DNA of 64,000 nucleotides, taken from the NCBI GenBank assembly GCA_037951165.1, contig JBBDHG010000014.1:643501-707500 (forward strand), in the 5' to 3' direction. Every line of letters starts with the position of its first letter. The first letter of the stretch is position 1. The notes under the pieces were generated by a model. It made no database searches. It worked only from the letters and a program-made list of their open reading frames with translations, and had not been told where the DNA came from. Origin of the DNA: Lophius americanus (taxonomy: Eukaryota; Chordata; Actinopteri; Lophiiformes; Lophiidae). Shown here piece after piece: positions 15,101 through 30,100 of the stretch. Made by a program: the position numbers and the translations under genes.

Positions 15101-18100
15101 GGATGGTCAAAAGTAACAGTCAAAAGACAAAACGCAAACAGAAAGAAATCACTCTGTAAAAATATTTACCATCATCAGGACAGCACTGTCATGTGGTCAG
15201 GGTCATTAATAATCATGATGGGATTCAAGTGTCTCTATATAGAACTTTTGTTCTGGGAAACTGTTACTGTTGGAAAAAGTATGTGCCTGTGGTCACCGTG
15301 AATATTACACAGCCATGGCACAATTCTGCAGAACTGACTTAAACAAAGAAAGAAATATCTTTTTGGAGGTACGACTCATATCCTGAATAGTTTAGCATTA
15401 TCATTTTTTTTTTTTAATCTATGGTAACAGTGAGGGCTTTCCAGTTGGTTCAATGAAAATGATCTCAGCAGATAAATAAGTGTTTCTGTGAGTCGGCACC
15501 TTACTAGAGTGGAAATATTTAAATCAAAAAAGGACAGAATGTGGAAAGTCTGGATCCAACAAGAACTCTTTCATTTTCCTCAGCTGATTAGCGCCTTTAG
15601 GAATATTTGCTGATTATTTCTTTTTCAGGTGCACAGCTCTCATTGGGATACTCTTTAATGCTACAGCAGCTTCATTCCTCAAAAAGGTTCTGAGAACCAA
15701 AAAATAATCCCTACGATTCCAGCCGATAAACGGTAAGCTTCTACCCGGTGAACACAGTGCGGTATGTAGCAGGAAAACGTTCAAATATTTCCCTACGAGG
15801 CTAAAAGAAGAGTGAAGATTGGACTGCTGTTTTCTATCGGTTGGCTTTATAAGAACAATTAAATATCAGAGGTTTAGCATTGTCGTTTAAATTATGTATT
15901 CAGACCTAAGTGATGAAAGAATGGAAGATGACATGGACAGGCAGGTTGTTGCAGCATCAGCGGTAGTATGGGTATAGTATTTGTCCGTTGTGGTGAAGAA
16001 AGGGCTGAGTCATTAGGCTACCAAGGGCCTGGAATTAAATAAAGGACAAATGGACCAGTAAGTTCAACCTCTTTGCTGACATTTTCCTAGCGCCCTCCTG
16101 TCTGACCTTTGACCCTTTCTGACAAAGTTGTGTCGTACATCCCCGGAGTTCCCTGTAGATCTGCATCAATATCCAGATGTCTGATAAAACAGAATCTCAA
16201 CTCTGTTTCTGCAACAAAGCATCATGTAAATTTTTGGCCAGAGTCGACACATTTCGTGAAATCCTGAGGGATGGAACGGCAGTAGATGTGAAATTGATTA
16301 TTTGCTATTATGAATATGTATGTAATTGCAGTGTGAAGAAACCAATGCTTGGTATTTGGCTTGAGCCCAACCGAAGTAAGTTGGTAGGGTTATCTTAGCA
16401 CCCTAAACCTTAAACTTTCTTGGTTTTTCTACCGTATATAGATTAGAACTTTTAATGGACTACCACTCATGATAAATCAAGAAAATCTAACACATTGGCT
16501 TTTTTTCAAAAATATCAATGACATCACTAAGAAGGGAAATTGTGCTATGAAAAAAAGACCGGCATAAACGATTAAATTACTGGCACTAAAGTTAGTTTTA
16601 AAAGTAAAAAAGCTTTAATTGAAATTGCTATGGTCATTGCTTTGTCTGAGGGTGTGAAGATTTTGAAGGCACCCCGAAGAAATCAGGCCATACTATTCCA
16701 ATTACCTTTATGCCAGATTTTGGTCTTAATTCTCCCTTTTTTCTCGTTGCTGTTCCCTTCCATGAGCACCAGTTGTTTGAGTGACACCAGTAGCGCTCCA
16801 TTTAGTCTTTTCTTTTAATCACATCCGTAAGTTTGAGAGTCATTTCCTCCTGTGATTCTACAAGGAGACATCCTTGTTATGTAGAACAAAAAAATTGGTT
16901 TTAAAAAGCTTCCATGTGGAGGTTTAGATAAAAGGAAAGCTGTGCACATGTTGCACTGACGAGCTTCCTTTCCACTGAAGCACAACAAGTCTGAAAAATC
17001 ATCTTTGATTGCGATCGTAATAGGATCATGGCAGGCGGGTGAATAGCAATGGAGCGGTTGTCCTGTGTAGTGCCCACAATATAGAAGTTATAGATAACAG
17101 TTTACCATGACTCCACATGAGAGTTGGTTTGTTGGTGCTTTAAGCTTTAAAACAGTTCAGCAAACCTTTCATAGTCAAAAAGAGGAGTCACCCATCCAGT
17201 ATGTAACCTATGTGTTGGAATTGGACCCATGACCCACTGAAGGCAACACTAATGCTAAACTCGATGGAATGTGGTCGGCTTGAAAAGTCGGATATCCTGG
17301 TGGAACCACGGAAGTGTGGTGAAATCTCTATCTTCTGCTGATACAATTCCACATCTATTGAAGACATCTTTAAAACTATGCTGGGATGTTATTGAGTGAA
17401 AATGTTCAATTACATTTTTCAATCAGTCGACACCACTAAGATATACTTCCTGTTTGTCGTTTACACTACGTGTGAAAATTAGAGTGCAGTATAGAGAAAG
17501 AGAATAAGTGAAAATCCGATGTGGAGCAAATATAATGCTTTGAAGAGAAGGCTCTGGCTAATAGTAATTTGTTTCAAAAGCTTAAGAACATTTCCTAAAG
17601 TCTGACAGCTCATCAGAAAAAAAATCTCTATTATAACTAAAAATGAAGTTTATCTTCATTTTTATCTTCATCCTGGTCCACAGCAGACTGGTTGTAACCG
17701 TCACAGCCTCCTCATCGTCCTCACAAATGTTTCACATTTAAACAGCAATGAATATATTTCCCCCCGATTTCTCCATCGGCCTCCAGCTTTGTCACATATC
17801 CGCACACCAGGTAGCCGAGGAGTTAAAGCTCCCACCCTAAATCAGATCCCCTTTATTTATTCAACTGAAAAAACAAATGATCTCATGTTTCGTCTGCAGA
17901 CCCTAAAATATTACTAACTGGGAAGCCAAGTGGAGCAATGATATGCATGACTGCTGATGGGCTCCAGTATTTAGGTCCATTTTCCAGAATGCTGTCTTTT
18001 AAAAACTTTCCAGCAACCATGCAGCTTTCAAAGACCTGGATATTTTCCATCTGACTTTACACTCGCTAAGAATAGAACTTCAAATAAATATGCTTCTTTG

Positions 18101-21100
18101 GTTCTTTTATGACACAGAGGTGAAATACCTCTTTTTTTTTCTTTCCAGATGTTTAAGGCATTTGAGTTATATAGAGCCAAATTAAAAGATCATGGAAACG
18201 TATTGTTGAGTTGAGGAAAAAAAAAAAAACCTCTTTCCTGACAAATAAATCACATTATTAGCTGACTGAAGATAGATCTTGAGATAATGAAAACAGTAAA
18301 TCCAGCTGAATGGACAGCAACATCCATCCTTCTCATCTAAGTAAATGGATCATATGAAGAACAGATCAGCCCTTTGCCTTGAAAACTGAATTCTGCCACA
18401 TGCATCTCTTCACTGGAGAGGACATCCAGTAGGCAAAGGCTTCTGCTTCCATTCAAGCTGTATGCCACTGCGTGAACATGCCATATTTTCTTTGAATGTT
18501 TGCATTATGAGTGGTATTTTGTTGACATGCGATTTCTCTGTAACATTAATCTCTTAAACAACAGGAGGGCCTGAGTTTTGGAGAGGGGTATTTCTTTTTT
18601 AGCAATAACATTTCCAAAAACAAAAGTCTATAAATGAAATATTACAGACCATAAAATGACAGACACAAATGATTTACAAGGACAGTGACCAATAGAACCA
18701 GGTAGATACATTCCTGCTTCCTTACTATAACTTAATTTATAGAGTGTAAAAATAAGTCCACTTTCTCCCACTGTGCAAAAGGAAGACATATTATATCAGG
18801 TGACGTCATTTATAGTCAGAAGAAACACAGGAGTCAAGGAACAGACTTTTATTTCTGGTAAAATGATGACTTTATTCTTGTAACATTCCAACTTTATTCT
18901 CACAATATTACGAATTTATGCTCATAATATTACAACTCTATTCTCAGAACATTACAAATTTATTCTGATATAACACCTTTATTCTTGTTGTATTACTGCT
19001 TTATTCTCATTTTATAGTAATATATGTATGTACTATAATTCTGAAAGTTTCTTGTACTAATACTCAGTTTTACTGGCAGTGCTGAGCCATCAATCAGAAG
19101 CTTCTTTAACTCGTATTCGTAGCATTTAATAACTAATTTAAACTAAACTTATCAGTGTAATGAACATGGATATGCATCAATGTGATAAGAAGTGGCTACT
19201 ATAAAAGAAACCTAAACAGAATTTCTTTTGTCATGAGCTTTGCGGTTTTATTTAGGCCCATATCCCATCTCCTTCGTGGAGGGGGCTGGATTTATGACTA
19301 TCAGTCTCAAGAATACAATGGAGTATATGGTTCGAAGTGACAAAAAATAAAGCAAGGTCGTCCTCGACATTTGTACAAGCGATACCCCTGATTGAAGTCC
19401 ACAAGTCGATCCATATGCACCAAACTTGAACCAAATTGGACCAACAGTTAGGGAGTTATGGCCTATGTATAGTGTCAGGGGCCTATCAGGACATTTTAGC
19501 TTCAACTTCGGTGAATTGCTATGTCATTCATCTTTTTAGATAGTTATTACTCACATATAGCAAAACAGCAGTTCAAGTCCAAGTTAAACACTCCAGCTGT
19601 CTTCGCTTTGGAATATCACCTGGATGGAGCAAGTGATAATCTGATGAAAAGAAGTCTTGTATTCTAAATCAAACACAGCTCCAATACTATATGTTCCAAT
19701 ACTAAAATGTCCCAAGGCATATTAGCTGGAACGATATAACGCAGGCGCAAAACTAGGTGATGAAGTAGTGTTCAGCCCAAACACTCGATGAGTACAGACT
19801 CATAGATGTTAGGCAGAAGGATCCAGTTTTACAAATACATGAGCTCCTTATGTTCAAGACCTGCTGTTCATTATCATAGTTACGGTTCTCCGGACTAGAT
19901 CTAATGTCGTGATAATGATGTTTATTAGCATCACTACCAAGCAGTATTCCGTGCTCCTTTTATGTGTCTGTGTGTGAGCGTGTGTGTAAAAACTAAATTG
20001 TGTTGGAACAAGAGGAAACACAAAATTAGTTTTAATGATAATTGTATTTATTTAACCAAAATGACTGTGTAATAAAAACTTGGCAAGTGTGAAAAATTTC
20101 CCCCCTCAGAATCTATATCCAAAAAACTCCCAGACAGATTTAATAACTGGTTGCAGCTGGACCAGACACGGTCAGACCTGATTACTACCAGCCATGTCAT
20201 CAATTGATGGATCATTTTCAGAAGCAGGACGTTGGCTTGTGGGGTCTAACCAGTAGTACACTAAGCCAAAATGAAAGAAATTTAACACATCAGTCTGCAA
20301 AGGATTGCAAAACTATTTCTAAGACTGACACTCTACAGAGCCACAGTGAGTCATAATATATACAAATGGACCAGACTTGGACCTATATTGTAAATTAAGA
20401 ATGGTAGCCACAAATTTCCTTTCGTAGCGCGGTGACGGCTCTTTTATGAAGTCACAATCATCCAATGAAAACATCCAAGGAATTACAAGTGTCTGTCACC
20501 TCAGAGAAGGTTAAGGGTCATGGCTCCACTAGTATTTGTGAGATACTGGACAAAACTAACATCCATTGGAGAGCGGGGAACCAAAACAATCACTGCTAGG
20601 TGAAACCGTTATTGTCCACCCGTTATTGCCTACTGACGTAACCAAACACAACATTCAACAGAAAGAACTTTAAATCCTGAGATCAATCATGGAGACGGCA
20701 GTTTTATTATTTAGGTGATGCTCTGCTGATTCAGGACCAGAACCCATTGCCATAATTGAGGAAACCTTGAATTCTGCTCTCTCCCAGAACATCCTGAAGG
20801 AGAATGTCAGGTGATAGGTCTGTGACTTGAAGCCAAAAGGGATCAATGATCATCAACCGAAGAGTAGGTCCACTTAGTTGAATTCTAGTTTTGGAGTGAC
20901 CTTGTTGGAGCCTGGAGCCGAACCCCATTGAGGTGCTGTTTCGGGATCTGAAAAGATCACCTGTTTTCCCCAACCCTCCAAAGTCACTGCAGTGAATACA
21001 TTCTGCTTAGAAGACTGGGTCCAAATTCCGTCACAGTGATATCAGAAACGGATCTTCGGTCAGCAGCTGAAGGGTTTGGCTGCATAGTTGCTGCTGAAGA

Positions 21101-24100
21101 TTGCAGAACCAGCTATTCAGTTCAGGGTGGGGGTGAATACTTTTTGACACTGGCAATTTAAGTTTTGGATAGTTTTCTTTTAAATTATGATTGTTTCCAT
21201 TCCACTTGCAGAATCGTTTCGTCTTTGAAGGCTCACTGGAAATCCATAATGGTGGTCAGAACGCTCGCTTTGGCTCGGCACTGGCTCCTGTCCCTGATCT
21301 GAACGGCGACGGCTTCAATGACCTGGTAGTAGGAGCTCCGCTGGAAGACGACCACAAAGGAGCCATTTATGTTTTCTTCAGCCAGCACAACCGAATACTA
21401 CGCAAATACAAACAGGTAGGAGGTTTGCTACTCATGGTTTTGATTGATTTCAGTATGCAGTAAAATGTGCAGAGACTCTACACTTGGCTCAACACAGGGA
21501 TGTGTGGGGGGGTTTACAATTCTTCTTCTACTGCTTAATGGGGGTCAGTGAAAGGAGATCTGTCAGTTGAAGGCAAAGGAAATCAGACAAGCAACAAAAG
21601 AGCTGGCAAAAATAGGTCATAGACAGGAGTTATGAACAGGCAGGTGACGACAAGAAAGGACTCTGACTATTAGAGCCTATTAGAAAATCTGGAAACGACT
21701 GGTGGAAGGGAGCTGGCTTATGCACTGAGTGATGAAAGCTTGTGGGCTTCAAGTGGCTGGAGTGATGGGAAAACATTGCAGCAACTGGGAAATTGGATAA
21801 AGCAGGATAATTAAGTGGCAGTAAGGCATGGGAAACAGACAGCGTATGCAAAATAACTTAAATCTGTCGCTGCATATGAGATTTAAACATACGCTGGTAG
21901 TTGTGAATAGCTGTAGTCGATGGTAGTTTGTACTTATTTTTCACAGTTGGATGCAATAATAATTAACCCAATAGGTTTTTTGCCAACATATACTACTTAT
22001 CAGTTGCTTACAATAACTTAATCACACAAGATCATTTAAATAGCTCAGAACACCTGATTTTAAGTGTTTCCATCTCACTATAAAATGCTACTGCAGTTAC
22101 AAACTTATTGAACCCTGTGAGGATATAAAATGGATTCCACTAGGAATCAGATGAAGAAACAGTATCAAGAAAACATCTTGCCATCTGCGAGGAAGCTGAA
22201 GTTTCGGTGTTATTCGACATCTCAAAAGGACAATGATCCCAAGCAAACCTTAGAGTCCAACAAAGCTTCAGAAATCTTCCTGAAGAATCTAAAGACGTTA
22301 CTGTTGCCTTATACAAATCAGAAACTTCTGATTTGAAAAGGGTGAATCTTACCAACCTGGATACTTTTGCCTGTGAGGAATGGGTTGAGATTCCTCAGGA
22401 ACACTTTCAGAGCTGGTGTCTAGCTGTGCATCGTGATTGCAGCTGGTCACAGCAGCAAAACAGTCTCTACAAAAAAAACCCGAGATGAGGTTGAATCACT
22501 TTTAGTATGCAGTGGTCAGAAAAAGTAGCAGTTTGCATTATATTTATGAAACAAATTTTATTCCCACAAAGTGGACAAACTTTATTGATTTTGGGAAAGT
22601 TCGGTTGTATATTCTGACACCTAGGGGAATTTATCTCTATAAGTTTTCGGGCCATAATTTCTCAACCTTTGGTCCGATTTAGTCCAGATTTGGTTCCTAT
22701 GAATCGACTCGGGGACATCTATCTTCTGTATATTGTATTTACTCGAATAGGTCATATTTTACTCACTATTGGGAGCTTTTCTTGTGAAAAACACAGTTTT
22801 TCGGATACAGCTTCTAAACTTTGTCCGATTTATTCCAAACTTATTGCATATGAATCAACTTGATCTTGTAACCTATGATTTTTTTGTCTAGTTTTTCATA
22901 TTTAACTCAATAGGGAGTTTTTTTTTTACGAAAAAACTCTAACCTAACTTCACATTGCTTGTACAATGCAGGGGATTGGGGGATTTTCAGGGATATTCCT
23001 TAACTGTTATTGACAACATCGTAGAGGTAGCTGATAGGGTTACTGCCAACATCTGATAGATTGCATGTAAACCTTATGTTTAATGACAATGGATAAATAT
23101 TTCCTCCAACTGTCAGTCCAATCTCTTTTAAATCTATGAGATGTGTTCATTATCATTAATTACACATATTCATGATTTATTAATACCTCCCTGTCTGATT
23201 CTCAGAGAATAGCTGCAGTAGACTTGGGTCCTGGCTTACAATACTTTGGCCGCAGTATCCACGGTGTAATGGACATGAACAATGACGGTTCAGTGGACCT
23301 GGCAGTCGGTTCCCTCGGTGCTGCCGTTCTCCTTTGGTTTGTATTGTACACATGAGTTAATACTATTAGTGCTGTAAGAAGCGCAAGCCCAAACACTTCT
23401 TTTTTTTAATTTTCACTGTAACACCTGTATGCTCTCACAGGTCCCGGAGTGTGGTCCGGATATACACAAGTGTCAGGTTTGAGCCCAGTAAGATCAACAT
23501 CTTTGTGAAAGACTGTCAGCGAGGTGGAAAAGACGTGACCTGCATGTCAGCCATCGTATGTTTCAACATCACCGCCAGGACACCCATTCCTCCCACACAG
23601 GAAATTGGTAAGCCAGTGAAAATAATCATCTGCAGTTGAAACATCTCAGTGACGTTTCTTTGTGTCTCTTTGCCTGATATTCAACCTTTTACTGAGGCTA
23701 ATAATAATAAAGCAGAGCAAATTAAATCTACTTGATGTACTTTCTGTTAAATCTCTGTATGGAAAGGAAAAATACAAAATTTTTAAATTTAGACCACTCA
23801 ATTATTTATATAATATAAAATTGTTTTTAAGTGAGAAATTAAGTTCAGCCCTCTGATGGGCAGTATAAAAGTTTTCCATAAGGCTGTAAACATTTGTAGT
23901 GGTTTAGCTTCTTGATCCTACAACAGTGGCATTTTTTGGGGCCTGAAAATGCGAAGTGACGAAAATGAGTTCCAGAGTGAGATCCTTTGAACACCACCTT
24001 TACCATCGCGGTGTAAACCCACAAAAGGCTGCACTTGAAAAATGTAGGTACATTACCCCCACCTCGAGTGTGGGGTTCACTTTTTCGGTATGATAGTCGA

Positions 24101-27100
24101 ACACGGACAGAACATCAAAGACAATGGTTGACTTTCTTGCATGTATGCAAGAATGTGGTGTTATTCTGTTGTGTTGATTTTGGTAAATTACACCTTCACC
24201 TGTTGGTCTGGCCTACATACTACAGCATTTAAAATCGTTTTTGAGGATTTATGTACACAGAGATTGTTACCTCCCCCAATAAAGGAAGTTTTTGTTTTTC
24301 TCCTTAGGTTGTTTTTTTGTTTGTCTGCCTGTTTATTAGCAATATTGCAGAAACTGATGGATGGATTTGCATGACATTATGGCCAAAGGTGGGTTTTAGA
24401 GATGATTAAATGTTGGTGATGTAAAATTCTGACCATGTGATATTACATCCTATTCCATTTTTCTAAACAAGATAACAGGAAAACTATAGGATGGATTTGC
24501 ATAACATTTTACCCTGGAGACTTTTGGGCGTATCCTAGAGATGACTCAGTTTTGCTGACATCACATCATGACCTCATGATGTGATATTTGTAATATATGT
24601 AAAATAGGGAACTTTGGAGTTTCTTGGCAATAACTTAGAAATTAATGGACAGATTAGCATGAAACTTTACCAAGAAGTAGGATCTAGCATAATTTAAAGA
24701 TGATTACACTTTGGTGATGTACATCATGACCTCATGATGTGCTGTTATAATAAACACATTGCGAGATAGGGCACTTTGGAGCTTTTTGGGATCCACCAAA
24801 AAATGACCTTCAGAGGATATATTGCCCCCTCTGGTATATTGACAAATGATCAATTTTCACGGGCATATCACACTTATCTTCTGCATCTTGGAAAAACACA
24901 CTTCTTATAGTGCATAAGGATATCAATTCAAATCTATCATTGTTAAGATAGGTGCAGGAATAAGGGAGTATGCTAAAAGTCTAAAATCTGATTGATGCTG
25001 ATCACAGTAATGTCTACCTTTGGTAATGTTGTGCCTTTGCGGAGGTTCGCGCTCTCTCACTTTATAGTGTTCATACGTTTGTTGTTGTATGAAAGCAGAA
25101 TTTTTTTTTAAAAGTAAAGAAAAATCAGCTTTTAACAAAAAACATTTTAATGGAAACTGAGCTTCAATGTATATCATTCATTTTGTGGTTCCGGCAGAGT
25201 TTTTAACATGCAACCCTCCTGTAAAAAAAAAAAAATGTAATGTCTCCTTCCATTCAGAGTGGCGCCAAAGCAAAATGTGTGTTTGCTCGAACAGATTCTG
25301 ATCTCAAAGCTGTTTCAGTGCCAATCCTAATTATTCTGCATCCAGATCTGGTTTATCTGAGCCACAGTGGTGCTATTAAAAGTTTTTTATTGTGTGAAGG
25401 CTGGTTGAGTGCCTCTACATGTTTATCTTTGCAGGAGAGAAGGGTTCATGACAGTGGCAGGGCACATAGATCATTCCTGCACACGAGTGTTGTGCTTCTG
25501 ATACTCTGCGAATACCAATGGAAGACCATCTGTCTACAACCGCAGGGTTTCTCTGCTCATGATTTGTTGTAGATGTGATGGTAGGGTCCAGTTTCACCGT
25601 GCATTAGGTGAGGAAACAGGGGTGCAGGGGAGGTTGTACTTAGTTAACCTCTTCACCCTCCAACATCTTTATCGAATCTACGGGAGGTGCCAAACAGACC
25701 AGAGGGAGATCAGAGAGAGTTATCTTGTCTTCTTTGGTGGCATACGGTGTTACACATTTATTTAATGTTCCTCTCATTGTCATGTCTGCCGGGTAATTGA
25801 TGGCAGATGTGCTGGTGTCTGAGATCTGCTGCGGTTTGGTCCACAAAATGGAACATACTCCACTATACCAGTCAAGCTAATCTTATTTTGGTAAATATCT
25901 GTTTAAAGTGTATGAGAGAAGTGCCTTTAAAGTAAAAGAAAGAATAGGAAAAGTCCAAGTTAGGAGTTCAGCATGAATACATATTTTGTAAATTACAGTT
26001 TCTGTCAAAGGAAAAATGTTTTCTCGTAGTTGTTAGTGATAATTGTGAGGTTGTTCCAATTTACTTACCATTATCTGTCTGGATCTTTTTGAATGAGGCA
26101 TTCTCCCGTTGACCCCAAACACAATTCATGAAGAAGTTCAGCCTTATAAAACATTATAGAATAAGTGGAAAGCCTCTCAAACAATGTGGCTTGGAAATCC
26201 TTCTGTACTTCTGATGGAGGTTTTGGATTCTTGTGTACACACTCTCATCCGACGCTCAGACTCAAATTAGTATCGCATTTCACTACTATGACTTTCCATA
26301 GCTTGCTGGCACCATTTTTCAATAAGTCTGCATCGAATTAAGAACCGAAGCTCTCTGATTTAAGAAGAATTTTAATATTAACCCCAGGATACAGGTTCTT
26401 CTATATTTGCTAACTCCTTCTATGACCCACCAGGGATCAAATATAACGTCTCAATTTCTGAGAGACGTTTCAATCCTCGGGCCATCCTCGACAACCCGAC
26501 CAAGCAGCCTCAGAACCTCACCCTCCTCCCAGGAGAAGAGACCTGTGAGCACATCTACTTCCACGTCATGGTGAGCCTCAGGATCTTTGCAAAGTTCTCG
26601 CTCATAACTTCGAAACAAATGTTTCTAAATTTTTCATTTGCTTTTTATTTATGCGTGTTTGGTGTGTGCGTGTATGTGCGTTGGTTAAGTAGTACTCCCA
26701 ATCATTTGCATCTGTGCATCATCTAATGTGCAACATTAGATGATGCACAGATGCAAATAATTATCTTTACCAATTATCATTTAAAATGTATGGTTATCGA
26801 CAAGCAAAAATCTATATCCTGAAGATATCTATATATCTTCAGTTGCGTTGGACAGGGACATGTAAGAAGCTCTCCTGGTGTCAGTTCACAAAAAAAACAA
26901 AAACATCTATAATTCTGTACCATCAGTTTAGGATCTGCACTCACAGGTTGTGAACCCATGCCCTCTGATTCGAAGGGTAGATCCCTGTAAAGCCCCCACT
27001 CCCCCGCGGCTAAAGCAGTCATCCTGATTGAACTCCTCAAATTAAATGTGAAGTGAAAAACAGTGAACGTAAAATAGAAACGCTTAGACTAAAATATGAT

Positions 27101-30100
27101 GAAGATTATGAAGAAGATAAAGCTCCTCTAGGCAATTCATATGCACTAAATTTGGACTAAGGACCAACAGTTAGATGAAGTGCTACGATATTTAGAAACA
27201 CGGGCTAGTCTTCAAATTCTTCTTCTTTTTTTATTTCTATAAGGAGACAACAGACTATGCAAGGCCCATAGTCTTTGCTGCACAAGTGGGGCTACAACAT
27301 CCGGATGACGGACCAGTTCTGGATGATAGCTGGCCCACTGTTGTGAAAATTGAGGTGAGGGTCACCTGACTCAGTTTGAATAAAAATTGAGAGAACAGGA
27401 TTGATATTGTCTTTTACCTACAATCTTATCTTTTTGGCTAGCTGCCATTTTGGAACGGCTGTGACGAGGACGACCACTGCATGCCTGACCTGGCACTGCA
27501 GAGTATGACTGACCTGATGACCCGGAAGTAGGTCCATTCTCATTCTTCATTCTCAGAAACCACACAAATAGACTGTATTTACACATTTGGGATTTAACCT
27601 TTCTTTCTGTCCCGCCCCGACTTCCAGTCAGTTCTGTGCGCAGCCCGTCCAGTCTCGTGGTGCCTTCTGCCGCCATCTAAGTGAAGGAGGTTTTGAGGGA
27701 TCTCTACGGGTGATCGAGGGAAACAGGAGGAGGATGGTGATAGATGTCCGACTGGAGAACAAAGGAGAGAACGCCTACAATGCTTGCCTAAATATAACCT
27801 ACACACCCAACCTGCGCTTCTCTAGCCTTATAGTCAAGGTAGATTATTATCAACACAGATATAACATAGTGTAAAAAGTTACGATAAAAGGTTCTTTAAC
27901 CATATGAGATCAAATACTGTCCTAATATTGATTGTACCATTGCACTGATGAAAGCCTGACCTGTTCATGTTTAACACAGGACAACTCTGACATAAAAATT
28001 GAGTGTTACGTTGAGGACAAACTGAAGAATGAGAAGATCTGCAACGTCAGCGCTCCATTCATGAGGGCCAAATCTCAGGTAGGATGCCTGAAGAATCCAA
28101 ATCAGTCGACCTGTTTAATGAATGCATGACTTAAATATTTATTTCCAACATGATTCAAATAAATAAAATAAACAAACCATCAAAATAACATTTAAATAAC
28201 CAAAATTAAATAGCCAATGTGCATTAATGTGCAGTAATAGTGTCGTAGCATAGTAATAGCCTATTAAAAAAAAAGTTAATTTTCATTACATGTCCAAAAA
28301 TAAGAGGGAAGAAGTTCAAACGTACTACTTTTTAAAGTACAGTGTGTAGGATTGTGGGTCGAAAAGTGGAATATATTCTTGGTAGAAATACGAATATATG
28401 GATGTCATTTATTAGTTTTCATGAGTGACAAACAATTGTGTTTTTGTTGCTTTTGACTGAGCTTTTTTCTACATGTCGAGGGGAAGAGGGTCTTCTGCAA
28501 CAGAATTGTTATAGTTCTATGTATTTACACCACCTTTTTTACTCATAAAGTGATGGTCCTCGGTTATTTTTAGACAGCATGCTAGAGATCTTCAGGCAGA
28601 GGAAGTGAAATCCACACACAGCACCATCGTTATCTAGTAGGATGTTTCACATATGAGCCAAGCAATGTCTTTGAAATAATAGTAATTTACCTTCCCTGTA
28701 TGTCCTATCCTTCCACGTCCATCCGCTCCAATTACACAAACGTCAATTTGGCGCTGTTACTACATCCGTTGCGGCTCACAGGCAGAGCAGCAAAGACCAT
28801 GCAACTATTATTTCTTTGTAACATTTATAAGAAAGGCCCCATTAAGGTGCAATTGTTCCATTCTGGAAATGCCGTGTGAGGAGAAGTGTCTCCATCGAGG
28901 TTAATTCATGCATTTCCCATTTTAAGTGACCATTCTATATGAATGTGTTGGTTATCCGAATCGGATCAGCACCACTAACGCCATTTTGTCAACATTGGCT
29001 CTTGGAAAATCCGAAAAACACGTTTATGGCAAAAATGTGTCTACCACAGTGAAGTTATAACTTTGTAAATTAAATAATCTACAAACTATACTATAAAAAA
29101 TATTTAGAATGAACTCATGTGTTGTCCGATTATCTCTGCGCAAACAGTACAAGATAAGCTAAGATAAGATGAATTTCTTAATCCCAAGGGGAAATTACAG
29201 TCGTGAAGCACTGCAGCATGCAAGAACCGCTAGTTAATAAATACATAATACATAAAATAGAAAACTGAGATAAAATACAAGTGAATGAAGAATCCTACAA
29301 AGGATAATAATATAGTGGGCAGATTGAAATGTGTGGACAGGAGATTTGCCAGAATGTGTTTATGTCTATATGAGTATTAATATTAATTATGTTGCAGTAT
29401 AGGCTAGTCTGGTGATACATGACAGTCCGTGCTGTGTTGTGCAAAACATTATGACCACGCAGGATTGGTTATTTATGCAGGATGACTTCATCGAACGGAT
29501 CAACTACAAACCAAATAGGGATAAAATGACTCGTTTAAGATACATGCTTTATGGTTCTTCAAGGAGACACGACATTTGTTCACTTAGGCTTCTCAAGCAG
29601 CAGGAAAAAGTCTCTGAAGTCACAGTGTCCTGCTTTCAATCTAGCAAGCTTTTGGTTGCTCCTAAGCAACCGTTTTTAAAGGGCCAGGTAAAGTAAACTA
29701 GCTCATAAACCACATTGGTACAAAAGGGGCTGCATTTGCTATGTATAGAAATGTTTTTTCTTTATCAAGCTTTTATTTTGATACTTCTGCTGACGTCTTT
29801 CACATTTGCATATATTCTAAACGTTAAGGTTCAACATTAAGAATAAGATTTAGCATTTGGAGGTAAATTAGGTAAAATGTTTATAAAGTCAACAAGTATT
29901 ATTTTCACAAATGGTGGCCCATAATTTTGATGGGTCACTTTCATAACTAGAAGTAACCTGCATCCTAACGCATCTGTCCTTTGAAATGTTCTTATGCACA
30001 CATTGGTACATCGATACGTCATTTGAATCACAAGCTCCAAAAAATGTTACTATTTGTGAGACAGCAGAGGTATCCAAATCAAAATGGACGCACTCGTAGT

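Larger units (their letters stand above)
14590..21211 (+). other. itga11: itga11 intron (6.6 kb)
   Basis: The first part (14590-18860) holds nothing I can name. Then follow a 22-bp-type tandem repeat (18860-19015), X copy 4 (19230-19520) and a Tc1-like relic (about 20000-21160) that ends just before the next exon. Confidence 0.65.
21416..23205 (+). other. itga11: itga11 intron (1.8 kb)
   Basis: Holds a Tc1-like fragment (22130-22500) directly followed by X copy 5 (22500-23050). Positions 21416-22130 show nothing recognisable. Confidence 0.65.
26571..27243 (+). other. itga11: itga11 intron (0.7 kb) with hairpin and X fragment
   Basis: Contains a GT-rich tract (26650-26690), a perfect hairpin (26704-26758) and X copy 6 (27010-27195). 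The rest is unremarkable. Confidence 0.7.

Noticed and set aside
26704..26758. microRNA precursor
   Set aside because: A 26-bp stem with a 3-base loop is shorter than a normal pre-miRNA hairpin and has no single-strand apical loop of usual size.
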